DNA of 64,000 bases, from NCBI GenBank assembly GCA_007751475.1, contig CP036434.1, positions 124,001 to 188,000 of the forward strand, read 5' to 3'. This document shows positions 44,580 to 52,812 of the stretch, piece by piece. The position numbers were made by a program, and so were the translations under genes. The notes under the pieces were generated by a model that was given only the letters and a program-made list of their open reading frames with translations, was not told the DNA's origin and searched no databases. Within the stretch, counting starts at the first letter, position 1, and each line of letters begins with the position of its first letter. The DNA is from Saltatorellus ferox (lineage in GTDB: Bacteria; Planctomycetota; UBA1135; GCA-002686595).

Positions 44580-44663
44580 TCAAATCACAGAGATCATGTG
44601 CTGATCGCTGCGACGGCGCGGGCATCTCAAGATGTCTTCGCCGAACACCCGCTGGATCGTCAT
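44580..44663 (-). pseudogene. transposase C-terminal scrap
   Basis: Encodes QRVFGEDILRCPRR...HMISVI, closely related to the KRVFSEDVLKRPRC...HMISVI segment of the plus-strand fragment at 41862. It is in the opposite orientation and only about 27 codons long. It marks the other flank of the low-GC segment. Confidence 0.6.
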
Positions 44664-45085
44664 CGGGTCCGTCGCACAGTCAGGCAGCTTGATCCAGGTC
44701 CCCTGGCTGGCACGCCATCTCCACGTCGAAGCACTCCGGATCAAGGACTGGGCGCTGGCACTCGCGACGGTCACTGTTGCCTGCGTGCCCATCCTGTGGC
44801 TGCTCCAGAACTCGCTTCATCGCGCGCCTGAATCCCCGCGACTTCCTCCCAGCTCAGGCCGCTGAGGATCACGTCCGGGGCGCCCAAAGACGATGGACAG
44901 GCGCTTCGAGGTATGGGTGAATGAACCTGGGCCCCCATCCCCTGCCGAAAGAGTGCATCGACTTGCCACCCCGCTTGGAGTTCCTATCCGTACAGCAGGC
45001 AACGGATTCGGGGCCGTGACGCGACGCGCGGGCGGCCCCGGATCCGTATCCCGCTCGCTTCCGACTTAGAGCGCCATCTTCTTGG
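44664..45085. other. non-coding stretch
   Basis: About 420 bp with no convincing gene. It contains the inverted element end motif at 44966-44991, and otherwise I see nothing. Short ORFs here have no homology that I recognise. Confidence 0.5.
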
Positions 45086-45832
45086 TCAAGTCGTCCATGC
45101 CTCGACGAGGGGCATCAGGGCAGACCTGATCCTGAGTTCCAGCCCCGCAAGGTCAGCCGCTGGCAGAAGCGGCGCCAGTTCTTCATCTAGATCGGTCTGC
45201 TTCAGGTTGGTGAGCGTGTGGGCAAGCTCCAGTCCGAAGGTCTTCAGGTCCATGGTCCTCGTCTTTCCCAGCGCTGGCAGACGTGACTCGATCTTAAGAA
45301 GTCGGCCTTCCAGAGCCGCCAGTTCGGGGCGCGCGCCAACCCTGATCATCAGGAAGTAGACGTCGTACAGGTCCCGATGGAGCCTGCGTTCGTTCCACGC
45401 GGCCAGCTTATGGGCGAGGGCGGTATCCGGCGCCATGATCCGCACGACGTGACTTGGGAGGCCCAGTGGAACGGCCAGGCTGGCCGTTCCACTGGCGATG
45501 GAAGGGCACTCCTGGCCGACGCTTGCCTCTACCTGGATCTGTGCGTTGTCGAGTCGAATGTCCGCCCGCAAGACCTTGGAATTCATCGACGTCGTCACCA
45601 CGGCATCTTCGATTTCGCGGAGCGTCTCCTCGATCTTGCCGGCGATCGACTTCGTGGAGTCGAAGGGCACGAAGACGTAGTCGAGATCCGTCGTCGACCG
45701 AGGGCAGTCGTAGAGCCGCAGGGCCATGTCGCCCTTCAGGATGGCATGCTGCTGAAATGCTTCCGCAAAGCGGTGCATGACCCAGAGAAAGAGCCTGTCG
45801 TCCGTGGCCGGTCGTTCCAAGCGCTCGGTCAT
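45086..45832 (-). CDS. AbiEii-type nucleotidyltransferase toxin
   Basis: 248 residues. AILKGDMALRLYDCPRSTTDLDYVF is the nucleotidyltransferase motif of AbiEii/MenA-like toxins (the family has LKGGTALRL....R.S.DLD; here the second Gly is Asp). The Asp pair of DLD would bind metal. Family members transfer nucleotides to tRNA or other targets and arrest growth. It overlaps the upstream antitoxin gene by 4 bp (ATGA). It may be a phage-defence or element-stability module. Confidence 0.8.
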   Translation of the reverse strand: MTERLERPATDDRLFLWVMHRFAEAFQQHAILKGDMALRLYDCPRSTTDLDYVFVPFDSTKSIAGKIEETLREIEDAVVTTSMNSKVLRADIRLDNAQIQVEASVGQECPSIASGTASLAVPLGLPSHVVRIMAPDTALAHKLAAWNERRLHRDLYDVYFLMIRVGARPELAALEGRLLKIESRLPALGKTRTMDLKTFGLELAHTLTNLKQTDLDEELAPLLPAADLAGLELRIRSALMPLVEAWTT

Positions 45833-46443
45833 GGCCTGTCACCTTCCGCCACCAGGAGCAGGTCGCGTGCGAAGGCGACGAACTTCGAGTTGGAGTAATG
45901 GGAAAGGTACCGGTCGAGCTTCTTGTGATCGAGCCGTTGCAGGTTCACGTCGGAGTAGATGTCCATCAGCGCCTTCCTGCCTCTCAGGTGGAAGTACAGA
46001 ACATCGAGAATCGCCTTTTCAGGGTCGGTCGTTCGCACGCCATCACCCGAGACCTCACCGAAGCGGAGTTTCTCTCCGACGTGGTGGTAGTCTAGTCGGA
46101 CACCGCAGCCCTCAAAGGTCGCACCACGGCCCTCGCGAAGAGCGCTGACGCCGTGCCTGGGCTTGGGTCCGATCACGAGCGACCGCGCCAGCACGTACTC
46201 GAAGCTGATCGTCGATCCAGGGGACACGCGCTGGGAGAGCGTGGCGAGGTCGAAGTCTTCCGCCACGTAGATCCCCCGCGTGAAGCGGCGGAGATCGCCG
46301 CTCTCCTCCAGGCGATCCAGCCGCCGATACATGGACGCGCGGTGGGGGTCCGACAGCGCTGACTGCAGGTCCGCGAGGCTGAAAACGCCCTTCTGTGGGG
46401 GGCTGAGTTGCTGGATGAGCCGGGAGTCACTCACGGGTTTCAT
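45829..46443 (-). CDS. AbiEi-type antitoxin/repressor
   Basis: 204 residues from ATG 46443. The N-terminal winged helix (FSLADLQSALSDPHRASMYRRLDRLEESGDL, then FTRGIYVA) is typical of AbiEi, followed by the C-terminal antitoxin domain (TTDPEKAILDVLYF). AbiEi proteins neutralise AbiEii and repress their own operon by binding inverted repeats. The start codon lies inside a 46-bp palindrome, consistent with autoregulation. Confidence 0.8.
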   Translation of the reverse strand: MKPVSDSRLIQQLSPPQKGVFSLADLQSALSDPHRASMYRRLDRLEESGDLRRFTRGIYVAEDFDLATLSQRVSPGSTISFEYVLARSLVIGPKPRHGVSALREGRGATFEGCGVRLDYHHVGEKLRFGEVSGDGVRTTDPEKAILDVLYFHLRGRKALMDIYSDVNLQRLDHKKLDRYLSHYSNSKFVAFARDLLLVAEGDRP

Positions 46444-46486
46444 AACGCATCCAAGTCTACTCGATTGTAGACCCGGATGCATTATG
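46441..46486. promoter_or_regulatory. long palindromic operator at the AbiE promoter
   Basis: Left arm 46441-46460 (CATAACGCATCC AA GTCTAC) and right arm 46467-46486 (GTAGAC CC GGATGCATTATG) pair at 17 of 20 positions around a TCGATT centre. The left arm contains the antitoxin start codon (ATG on the minus strand). This is the expected AbiEi binding site. Confidence 0.75.
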
Positions 46487-46537
46487 AAATCACCGCGGGG
46501 CGGGCGGCTGGCGGGGGTGAGCTGGATCGTGAATTCG

Positions 46538-46583
46538 TGGCGGTACCGAACCTGGCGGTACCGAACCCGACCCAAAGCCGCCA
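46538..46583. repeat. 46-bp repeat R1, copy 1
   Basis: Contains two tandem GGCGGTACCGAAC units followed by CCGACCCAAAGCCGCCA. A near-identical copy lies at 49621-49666, the last 31 bp being exact. The unit ends (GGCGG and CCGCC) are inverted. The two copies lie in the same orientation on either side of the intact sigma-factor gene. Confidence 0.8.
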
Positions 46584-46584
46584 G

Positions 46585-46910
46585 GATACGATCCCGCGCC
46601 CGAACACGGTCTATTCGGCGCTCGCCGGCCAGACGTGGAGCTTCCAGGCGTGGTACCGGGACGCCAGTGTCAGCGTCGCGACGTCGAACTTCACCCAGGC
46701 AGTCGCCCTCCCACTGCAGTGACGCAAGGGCGGGCGAGACCGTCCAACCTGAAGGACCCCGGCCGATAGGAACTCGAAGCGGGGTTGCGAAAGGACGCAC
46801 TGCTCGATGCCATACACCCTTCTCGGTGCCGCACCCGCGCCTCGTCGGCGCGCGACATGAGCAAGTGGAGTGGCTGAATCTGTTGGCCATTCCCGTCAAT
46901 GAACCGCACG
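46585..46910. repeat. 326-bp direct repeat, copy C, with propeller-gene fragment
   Basis: Matches 41441-41766. Its first 138 bp encode the last 46 residues of the propeller protein (IPRPNTVYSALAGQTWSFQ to LPLQ, stop at 46720-46722), cut off from any start. The fragment is a pseudogene; the rest is non-coding and runs into the 3' flank of the sigma-factor gene. Confidence 0.85.
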
Positions 46911-46972
46911 GCTAGTCGGGCAGAAGTGCGCAGCGATGGATGTTGGAGCCGTGGCCGCCTGGGTCCAGTGCG

Positions 46973-49564
46973 CTACTTGAGGACCATCTGGATCGGGGCC
47001 GACCTCGAGATAGAGCCGGCCTGAAAGACGGCGCGCGCGCTGCGGCCGTCGTGGGACTCGGCCGAGATCAGCATCGGGACGGGATCGAGCGGGAGCGAGC
47101 ACCCGCGACTGGCGTCGACCCGGATCGAACTCAGGAGGGTCCCCGTCTCCAGGTGCTCGACCCGTACCTCGATGCTCCCCTGGAACGGAGCACCCGTTTC
47201 GTCCGAGAAGGCCAGGCGCATGTCGGGGGCCTTCTGAATTCGCGGGCGAGCGACTGAGGTCTCCCCTGCACGCACCTCTACCTGTTCCGGAGCCGATATC
47301 GATCGATCCTGGTCGGCCTGTCGGATCTCGTAGGTGCCCGGCGGGATCCGCATGGGCATCTGCTCACGCTGGTCGACCCCGAACTGGCCGCGTTTCTCCT
47401 GGCCGCGACCGAGCTGCTTGACGTACCAGATCCCGAACTCCGTTTCCGCGTCCGCGAGGTACTCCGGCTGGAGGTCGAGCTGTCCAGGTGACGGCAGAGT
47501 CCAGGTTCCAAGATCCAGCGTCTCGCCCGGTACGAGCGTGATTTCCCGCTGCCCATGGTCGGACCCTTCCCAGAACTCCCCGGCTGACAGGACGGCGCGG
47601 CCGGCCGCGGGAAGGCGCAGGCGAAAGTCACCATCGGCGCCTAGGCGAACGGTGCGCCGCTTCGAGTTCGAGGACAGGTTCTCCTTGAGGTCCAGGTGCA
47701 GATTCAGCCGTTGCGGCGTGGTGCCATCGGCGAACGCGAGCGTTCCCGTCACGATGGCGCAGGCGGGCTCCTCCGGAACCTCGAGGACGAGACCCATGTC
47801 TCCCGGCTGGACGTCTCGGAACACGGCGAGCTGTTCGTTCTCGTCGTAGGACTCGGTCGCCTGCGCGCTTAGCACGAAGTCCTCGCCGACCACTCCCTCC
47901 AGCGTGAAGTCGCCGAACTCGTCCGTCTGCACGCTGCCTCCCGCCAGCGCGAAGTCCGAGTGCCTGGCGCGATGGATCGTGGAGATACTGCCGCCGATCT
48001 GTCGCTGGAAGTGGGCCCTGATCCACCAGCCCGAGAGCCCACGCCCGCGGTGATCGATGAGACGTCCGCCCAGTGTGGCCGGAGCCTCCAGCACGGGGTC
48101 CCACACCGTGGTCTGCCCGTGCCTCAGGGACACCTTCTGGGAGAGCCTGGGCATGCAGGGCGCTTCCACGAACGACTCGCCTCTGTCGTCACGCCCGAGG
48201 GAGCGGAGTTCGTACTCGCCGTCGGCGTCCGTCTCCGTCGAGACGGCCTGGGTCCGAACGGTGGCGCCAGCGATGGGTTGCCCCTGATCATCGGTGACAC
48301 GGCCCCGCAGGATGGCCTCCTGGGCCAGCTCGACCTGAAGCGTGCATGAGTCTCCGGCACGGATTCGCGGGGTCCGGAACGGACCCTTCGTCGCCATGCC
48401 CGGTGCACTCACGAGGACCACGGACTGGCCCGGCTGCAGGTCGTCGCACGTGGCCAGGCCGGCGGCGTCGGAGCGGTGGAGGCCAGGCGGCGCCCAGCGG
48501 TCCAGCTCCTCCCTTTGCGGCCCGAAGATCGGCTGCTCGTTGTGCCAGACGCGGACCTCCGCGCCCTCCACGGGAATGCCTTCCCGGTCCGTGACGGTCA
48601 GGAGCAGCGTGGCCGCTGGCGGCGCTGGGGCCTCCGGCGCGCCGACTGGAGGGGCCACCGCCGCCTCCATGGGCTGGGCTCCGGGAGCCGGTCCTTGGAA
48701 GAGCTCGCCCGGGGTCCGCCCTGCACTCGAACGGTCCACCGCGGCGAGGGCCGGCGTCTGCGCTCTCACACCGTCCGCCGGAGCCACGGCTGGGAGAAGC
48801 GACGCGTTCGACGGATCGCTCCGCAGGATCGAAAACGCCGTGGCGGCGATCGCGGCGACGAGGAGCAGAAGAGTGACCTTACCCATGGCGATGAATCCCA
48901 GCAGGAGTGGAACGTGGAGAGTCGAGGCGGCGATCGTCCCGCGAGCGGCGCCATGTTCCAGAACGGCCGCGCGCACCGCCGCCGTCCCGCGCGGCATGGC
49001 CGCTGCGGCGCCGGCGGAGAGCGCCAGCCCGCGCGGAAGTCGCTCGCGCAAGAGCTTCAGCCCGCGGCCGATCTGCATGCGCACATGCCCGGCCGATCGC
49101 TCGCCGCCCAGGCGCAGGGCGATCTCGGGGGCGCTCTGGCCCTCGACCAAGAAGGGGCAGAGCACCTCGCGGTAGTGGGGCGGCAGGCCTTCCAGCGTGC
49201 GCTGGATGACCTCGTTCGTCTCCGCCTGCTCCGCAGACTCCAGCGGCGCCGGTGCGACCGTCTCGGTGCGGAGTCGCCCCTCGTCGAACGTGCGCCCTGT
49301 GCTCCTACGTAAACGCGCGGCCTCGCGGGCGAGGATCCCGTAGAGCCACGGCTTGACCTCCCGCGTGGGATCGAAGCGGCTGGCTCCCTCGATCGCGATC
49401 ACGAACGTCGACTGCACAAGGTCCTCGGCGCTCGCGATGTCCGGTGCCATGTGGCGCGCCACGCCCAGGAGATCCGGGGCGACCGCGTCGAACAATCGAG
49501 CGAGCGCACGCCCATCCCCATGGCGGCAATAGCGCAGGTAGGCGCGTGTGGCGGAGTCCTTCAC
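46973..49564 (-). CDS. membrane-tethered ECF sigma factor with carboxypeptidase-regulatory-like repeats
   Basis: 863 residues from a GTG at 49564 (GTG 49600 is an alternative). Sigma region 2 is at 5-85 (SAEDLVQSTFVIAIE), region 4 at about 115-180 (LPPHYREVLCPFL, then SAPEIALRLGGERSAGHVRMQ). A membrane helix follows at about 225-250 (MGKVTLLLLVAAIAATAFSIL), and the outer part has regulatory-like sandwich repeats (GRVTDDQGQPIAG, GRLIDHRGRGLSG). It is closely related in plan to the gene at 3174. Its 3' end is copied at 44264. R1 repeats lie on both sides. Confidence 0.85.
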   Translation of the reverse strand: MKDSATRAYLRYCRHGDGRALARLFDAVAPDLLGVARHMAPDIASAEDLVQSTFVIAIEGASRFDPTREVKPWLYGILAREAARLRRSTGRTFDEGRLRTETVAPAPLESAEQAETNEVIQRTLEGLPPHYREVLCPFLVEGQSAPEIALRLGGERSAGHVRMQIGRGLKLLRERLPRGLALSAGAAAAMPRGTAAVRAAVLEHGAARGTIAASTLHVPLLLGFIAMGKVTLLLLVAAIAATAFSILRSDPSNASLLPAVAPADGVRAQTPALAAVDRSSAGRTPGELFQGPAPGAQPMEAAVAPPVGAPEAPAPPAATLLLTVTDREGIPVEGAEVRVWHNEQPIFGPQREELDRWAPPGLHRSDAAGLATCDDLQPGQSVVLVSAPGMATKGPFRTPRIRAGDSCTLQVELAQEAILRGRVTDDQGQPIAGATVRTQAVSTETDADGEYELRSLGRDDRGESFVEAPCMPRLSQKVSLRHGQTTVWDPVLEAPATLGGRLIDHRGRGLSGWWIRAHFQRQIGGSISTIHRARHSDFALAGGSVQTDEFGDFTLEGVVGEDFVLSAQATESYDENEQLAVFRDVQPGDMGLVLEVPEEPACAIVTGTLAFADGTTPQRLNLHLDLKENLSSNSKRRTVRLGADGDFRLRLPAAGRAVLSAGEFWEGSDHGQREITLVPGETLDLGTWTLPSPGQLDLQPEYLADAETEFGIWYVKQLGRGQEKRGQFGVDQREQMPMRIPPGTYEIRQADQDRSISAPEQVEVRAGETSVARPRIQKAPDMRLAFSDETGAPFQGSIEVRVEHLETGTLLSSIRVDASRGCSLPLDPVPMLISAESHDGRSARAVFQAGSISRSAPIQMVLK

Positions 49565-49957
49565 ACCTCTACTCTGCTCGGCGGGCGCGAAGGGCAACAC
49601 TGAATCGCGCGCAGTTCTCCCGGCGGTACTGAAACTGGCGGTACCGAACCCGACCCAAAGCCGCCATACAGCGCCGCCTTCCTGAATCAGCGCACCGATC
49701 CCGCCGTGGTCTTCGCTCACCCTGGCGGGCGCACGGAAACAGGAGATCCCGCGTCCTATCCGAGCCGAAGTGAACTCGAGGGCCATGTGACCGGTTCGAG
49801 CCCGCTGCCTACCGGGTGGGTCGTCGGCTCGAGTTCCGATGTCGATACGGTGGAGACCTCCAGCACGACCGAGTACGAGGCCCACATCGGAGACCTCGCG
49901 CCGTCGGTCTACGCGGACTGGAACTACACCGCTTGCTCGGTAAGTGCCGCCCCGTGA
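49565..49957. other. intergenic region with R1 repeat copy 2 and a doubtful short ORF
   Basis: Copy 2 of the 46-bp repeat is at 49621-49666. An ORF at 49706-49957 (plus, 83 codons) ends immediately before the convergent membrane-protein gene; it has no recognised motif and no Shine-Dalgarno, so I do not call it a gene. It may be a remnant left by the rearrangements in this area. Confidence 0.5.
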
Positions 49958-50824
49958 CTACGATAGGGCGGGCGAGGGGCTTCGATCGAGGCCGCTCGGG
50001 CGCGGCTCGCGGCGCCGCAGGTCCAGCGCCAGCGCCAGAGGGCCGACAATGGCCAGCGCCAGGATCGGCGGCGCAGGAGCGAAGAGCAGCGCGTACGGCA
50101 CGTCGAGGTCGTTGCCGAGGCGGATCAGGGCCTCGACCAGGGCGATGAGCGCCACGACCACGATGCGGCCGCGGCGCGTTCCCACCGTGGTGCGTGGATC
50201 CGTCAGCATGAAGAAGGCCATGAGCTGGTACATGGGGCCCGTGAGAGGCGCCAGCTCCGCCAGGACAGGCGTTCCGGTCCAGGCGCTCCGCAGGAACGCC
50301 AGGACCGCGAACGAGATCGCGTACGTGACGCTGATGTGAAGGACGCGGGCGCGCGTCGCGACGAGCAGGCCGAGGCCCCAGATCACCGCGTTGCCGGCGA
50401 TGTCGTTGCCGAACTCATGGCTCAGGATGGCGATCTTGGCGGGCGCCAGCAGGACGAGGGCTGCGATGCCGATGTTGCTGGGGTTCCAGAGGTGGCGACT
50501 GCGATAGCGCAGCACGTACTTGGAGGCGATCGTCAGGAACGCGCCGGCCACGAACGGCCAGATCAAGCCGTCCTGGGGGCGAATCAGGATCGTCAGGCTG
50601 ACGCCGCTGATGTAGGCCCCCTGCAGGGAAACGGGCCGCCGACCCAGCACGAAGCGCGACAGGACCTCTTCGAAGAGGACGCAGGCTCCCAGCGTCAAGA
50701 GGATCTTCTCGAACCCGCCGACGATGCCGAAGCGCCACTCACCGACCACGAGGATCGTCGTGATCAATGCCGTGATCGCATGCTTGGGCGTGGGGAGCAC
50801 GCGCGCGAGGAAGGACTTCATCAT
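49958..50824 (-). CDS. RnfD/NqrB-like membrane protein
   Basis: 288 residues from ATG 50824, with 7-9 hydrophobic helices. The block SLQGAYISGVSLTILIRPQDGLIWPFVAGAFLTIASKYVLRYRSRHLWNPSNIGI strongly resembles the RnfD/NqrB/NQR2 family, including the NPSN-type loop; in Rnf/NQR this family carries flavin and moves ions. No other Rnf subunits are present. It is the last gene of the eight-gene operon and overlaps the previous stop (ATGA). Confidence 0.75.
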   Translation of the reverse strand: MMKSFLARVLPTPKHAITALITTILVVGEWRFGIVGGFEKILLTLGACVLFEEVLSRFVLGRRPVSLQGAYISGVSLTILIRPQDGLIWPFVAGAFLTIASKYVLRYRSRHLWNPSNIGIAALVLLAPAKIAILSHEFGNDIAGNAVIWGLGLLVATRARVLHISVTYAISFAVLAFLRSAWTGTPVLAELAPLTGPMYQLMAFFMLTDPRTTVGTRRGRIVVVALIALVEALIRLGNDLDVPYALLFAPAPPILALAIVGPLALALDLRRREPRPSGLDRSPSPALS

Positions 50825-52590
50825 GGGGTTTGCTGCACGTGGTGTGCCGTGTCGACCTCGAGCCCGGAGAGCTCGCTGATCTTGCCCGAGGGCCACCGGA
50901 TCGTGGCGCTGACGGGCCCCTGGACGTCACCGAGTCCGAAGTGGAGACGCCGCTCGTTCTGGCTGGAGAACCCCATCGCCGCGGCGACGACCTGGAGCTG
51001 CTTGCCGTCCCCGAAGGCGACCTCCACCTCGGCTCCAATGGCGCTCGTGTTCGGTGCCAGTCCCACGAGATCGAACGCGATCCAGTGACCGGGCGACGCA
51101 TTCTGGTTGCGGTAGATCAGGAGCGGCCCCGCCTGGTTCGCGATGACGATATCGAGGTCTCCATCGCGGTCGAGATCACCGAGGGCGACCGCGCGTCCGT
51201 CGTAGGTGTCGTCGACGCCCACCTCGAGGCCGGACTCGACGAACTTGGGCGCACTGCCGCCCTGGTTCAGGAGCACGCGGGTCCGCTCGTAGCCGGAGAG
51301 GCTCCTGTCCTCGAACGCCGGCCAGTTCTGCGCGTCGACGACGAGGCCGCCGGCGGCGCCGCCGAGCTTCGACATCTGGTACCAGTAGTCGCGCTCCGTG
51401 CTCGCAGAAACGAAGCCGTTGACGACAACGAGGTCCTGACGGCCGTCGTCGTCGAGATCGCCGAATTGCGCCCCCCAGGCCCATCCGCAGTCCAGGACCG
51501 CGCCGCGACCGCGCTGCTGGAAGCCCCGCGCCTCGTCCATCAGATTCAGCCGCAGGTTGTTGCCCTGGAAGAGGAATCCGCGCTTCGAGATGTTCGTCAC
51601 GAACACCGAGTACCGGCCCTCGTTCTTCGTGTCGCCCAGCGCCACGCACATGCCGCTCTTCGACTCTCCGTCCAGGCCGATCCACCGGGCCAGCTCGAAG
51701 CGCTCTCCGCCCCGGTTGAGCCACAGTTCCTCGGAGCCGTAGTCGTTCGCGACGTAGAGGTCAGGCCATCCATCCCGGTCGAAGTCGGCCGCCACGGCCG
51801 CGTAGGTCCAGCGCCTCGACGTCATGCCTGCCGCTTCGGTCACGTCCTCGAATCGGCCGTTCCCGAGGTTGCGGTACAGGTGGTTCTCGCCGCCGTTCTG
51901 CGCGAACTCGAGGCTGTCGTGGAAGATCTTCGTGGTCTCCAGCCGGGTGAGGTCGAGGTTCTCGTCGTAGTAGCCCGCGAGGAAGAGGTCGAGCAGTCCG
52001 TCGCGGTCGTAGTCGATCCAGGTGGCACAGTTCGAGTTGACCCACGCATCCAGCCCCGAGGTCTCGGTCACGTTCTCGAAGCGGAGGTCGCCGCGGTTCA
52101 GGAAGAGCTGGCTGCGACCCCACTTGTAGACGAGAACATCCTCGAGCCCGTTGCCGTCGACGTCGGCCCAGATGGACCCCATGGAGGCGCCGGTGCCGTC
52201 GCGGTTGAGGTCCGCGAGGCCAGCCTCGGCGGCGCGATCCTCGAACGTGCCGTCGCCGCGGTTGACGAACAGCCCGTTGTTCTCGCCCTCGCCGCTCGTG
52301 ACCGCGTACAGGTCTGGCCAGCCATCCGCGTTGACGTCCGTCATCGACACGGCGGCACCGGTGGCCGCCACCTGCGGCTCGACGTGGGCCACCAGCTCGT
52401 CGATGCGCGGCTTCGTGTGGGTGAACGCCACGCCGACCGCGCGCGCGACTTCCTCGAAGCGCAATCCCGCGGAGTCAGGCGCGGGACGCGGCGCAGAACG
52501 CCGTCCCTGGATCGCCACGAAGATGAGCGTGAGGGCGAACAGGAGCCCCACGAAAGCGGAGCGGGGTTGGGAGGGTCGCGGTGTCGTCAT
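50821..52590 (-). CDS. exported FG-GAP/VCBS repeat protein with ASPIC/UnbV domain
   Basis: 589 residues. One hydrophobic segment near the N-terminus (FVGLLFALTLIFVAIQG) acts as signal or anchor. Repeats with D-x-D/N-x-D-G-x-x-D calcium loops occur throughout (DVNADGWPDLY, DVDGNGLEDV, DYDRDGLLDLF, DFDRDGWPDLYVAND, DLDDDGRQDL, DLDRDGDLDI). The C-terminal ASPIC/UnbV domain (SQNERRLHFGLGDV, then IRWPSG) closes it. Genes with this architecture often sit beside RnfD-like genes, as here. Coupled to both neighbours by 4-bp overlaps. Confidence 0.88.
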   Translation of the reverse strand: MTTPRPSQPRSAFVGLLFALTLIFVAIQGRRSAPRPAPDSAGLRFEEVARAVGVAFTHTKPRIDELVAHVEPQVAATGAAVSMTDVNADGWPDLYAVTSGEGENNGLFVNRGDGTFEDRAAEAGLADLNRDGTGASMGSIWADVDGNGLEDVLVYKWGRSQLFLNRGDLRFENVTETSGLDAWVNSNCATWIDYDRDGLLDLFLAGYYDENLDLTRLETTKIFHDSLEFAQNGGENHLYRNLGNGRFEDVTEAAGMTSRRWTYAAVAADFDRDGWPDLYVANDYGSEELWLNRGGERFELARWIGLDGESKSGMCVALGDTKNEGRYSVFVTNISKRGFLFQGNNLRLNLMDEARGFQQRGRGAVLDCGWAWGAQFGDLDDDGRQDLVVVNGFVSASTERDYWYQMSKLGGAAGGLVVDAQNWPAFEDRSLSGYERTRVLLNQGGSAPKFVESGLEVGVDDTYDGRAVALGDLDRDGDLDIVIANQAGPLLIYRNQNASPGHWIAFDLVGLAPNTSAIGAEVEVAFGDGKQLQVVAAAMGFSSQNERRLHFGLGDVQGPVSATIRWPSGKISELSGLEVDTAHHVQQTP

Positions 52591-52796
52591 TCACCGTAGC
52601 CCGCGGGCGTGGGGGCCGACCAGAGCTGCCAGAGACCGACGAGGCCCGAGGTGACGAGGGCACCAAGGATCACTCGGGCACCGAACTCGTAGTTGGCGAT
52701 CGGAGCGGGCGGGTTCTCCCACCAGAGGACGCCATAGACCGAGATGATGACCAGCAAGGCGATGAGAAGAGAAATGAAGGAGCGGACGTAGTTCAT
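52587..52796 (-). CDS. small one- or two-helix membrane protein
   Basis: 69 residues from ATG 52796 with two hydrophobic stretches (FISLLIALLVIISVYGVLWW and VILGALVTSGLVGLWQLW). No motif. It overlaps the FG-GAP gene by 4 bp and follows the porin gene by 16 bp, so it is part of the operon; it may be a small subunit of the membrane complex. Confidence 0.65.
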   Translation of the reverse strand: MNYVRSFISLLIALLVIISVYGVLWWENPPAPIANYEFGARVILGALVTSGLVGLWQLWSAPTPAGYGE

Positions 52797-52812
52797 GGCG
52801 AAGAGATGGGGT

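Larger units (their letters stand above)
44052..44991. mobile_element. putative degenerate insertion element 2
   Basis: Bounded by ACGGATAGGATTTCGAAGC at 44052 and an inverted relative (CTTGGAGTTCCTATCCGT) ending at 44991, as in element 1. Inside are a 3' fragment of a sigma-factor gene and a minus-strand transposase fragment. It appears to be a non-autonomous or decayed unit that carries host DNA. Confidence 0.4.

Noticed and set aside
49706..49957. Short plus-strand ORF of 83 codons
   Set aside because: No ribosome-binding site, no recognised motif, lies in a rearranged intergenic zone.
49958..50824. A complete Rnf or NQR complex
   Set aside because: Only the D/B-like subunit is present; no RnfA, B, C, E or G genes in the operon.
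50830..52599. Plus-strand ORF exactly opposite the ASPIC/UnbV gene
   Set aside because: Mirror of the FG-GAP repeats; the minus strand has clear calcium loops and operon overlaps.
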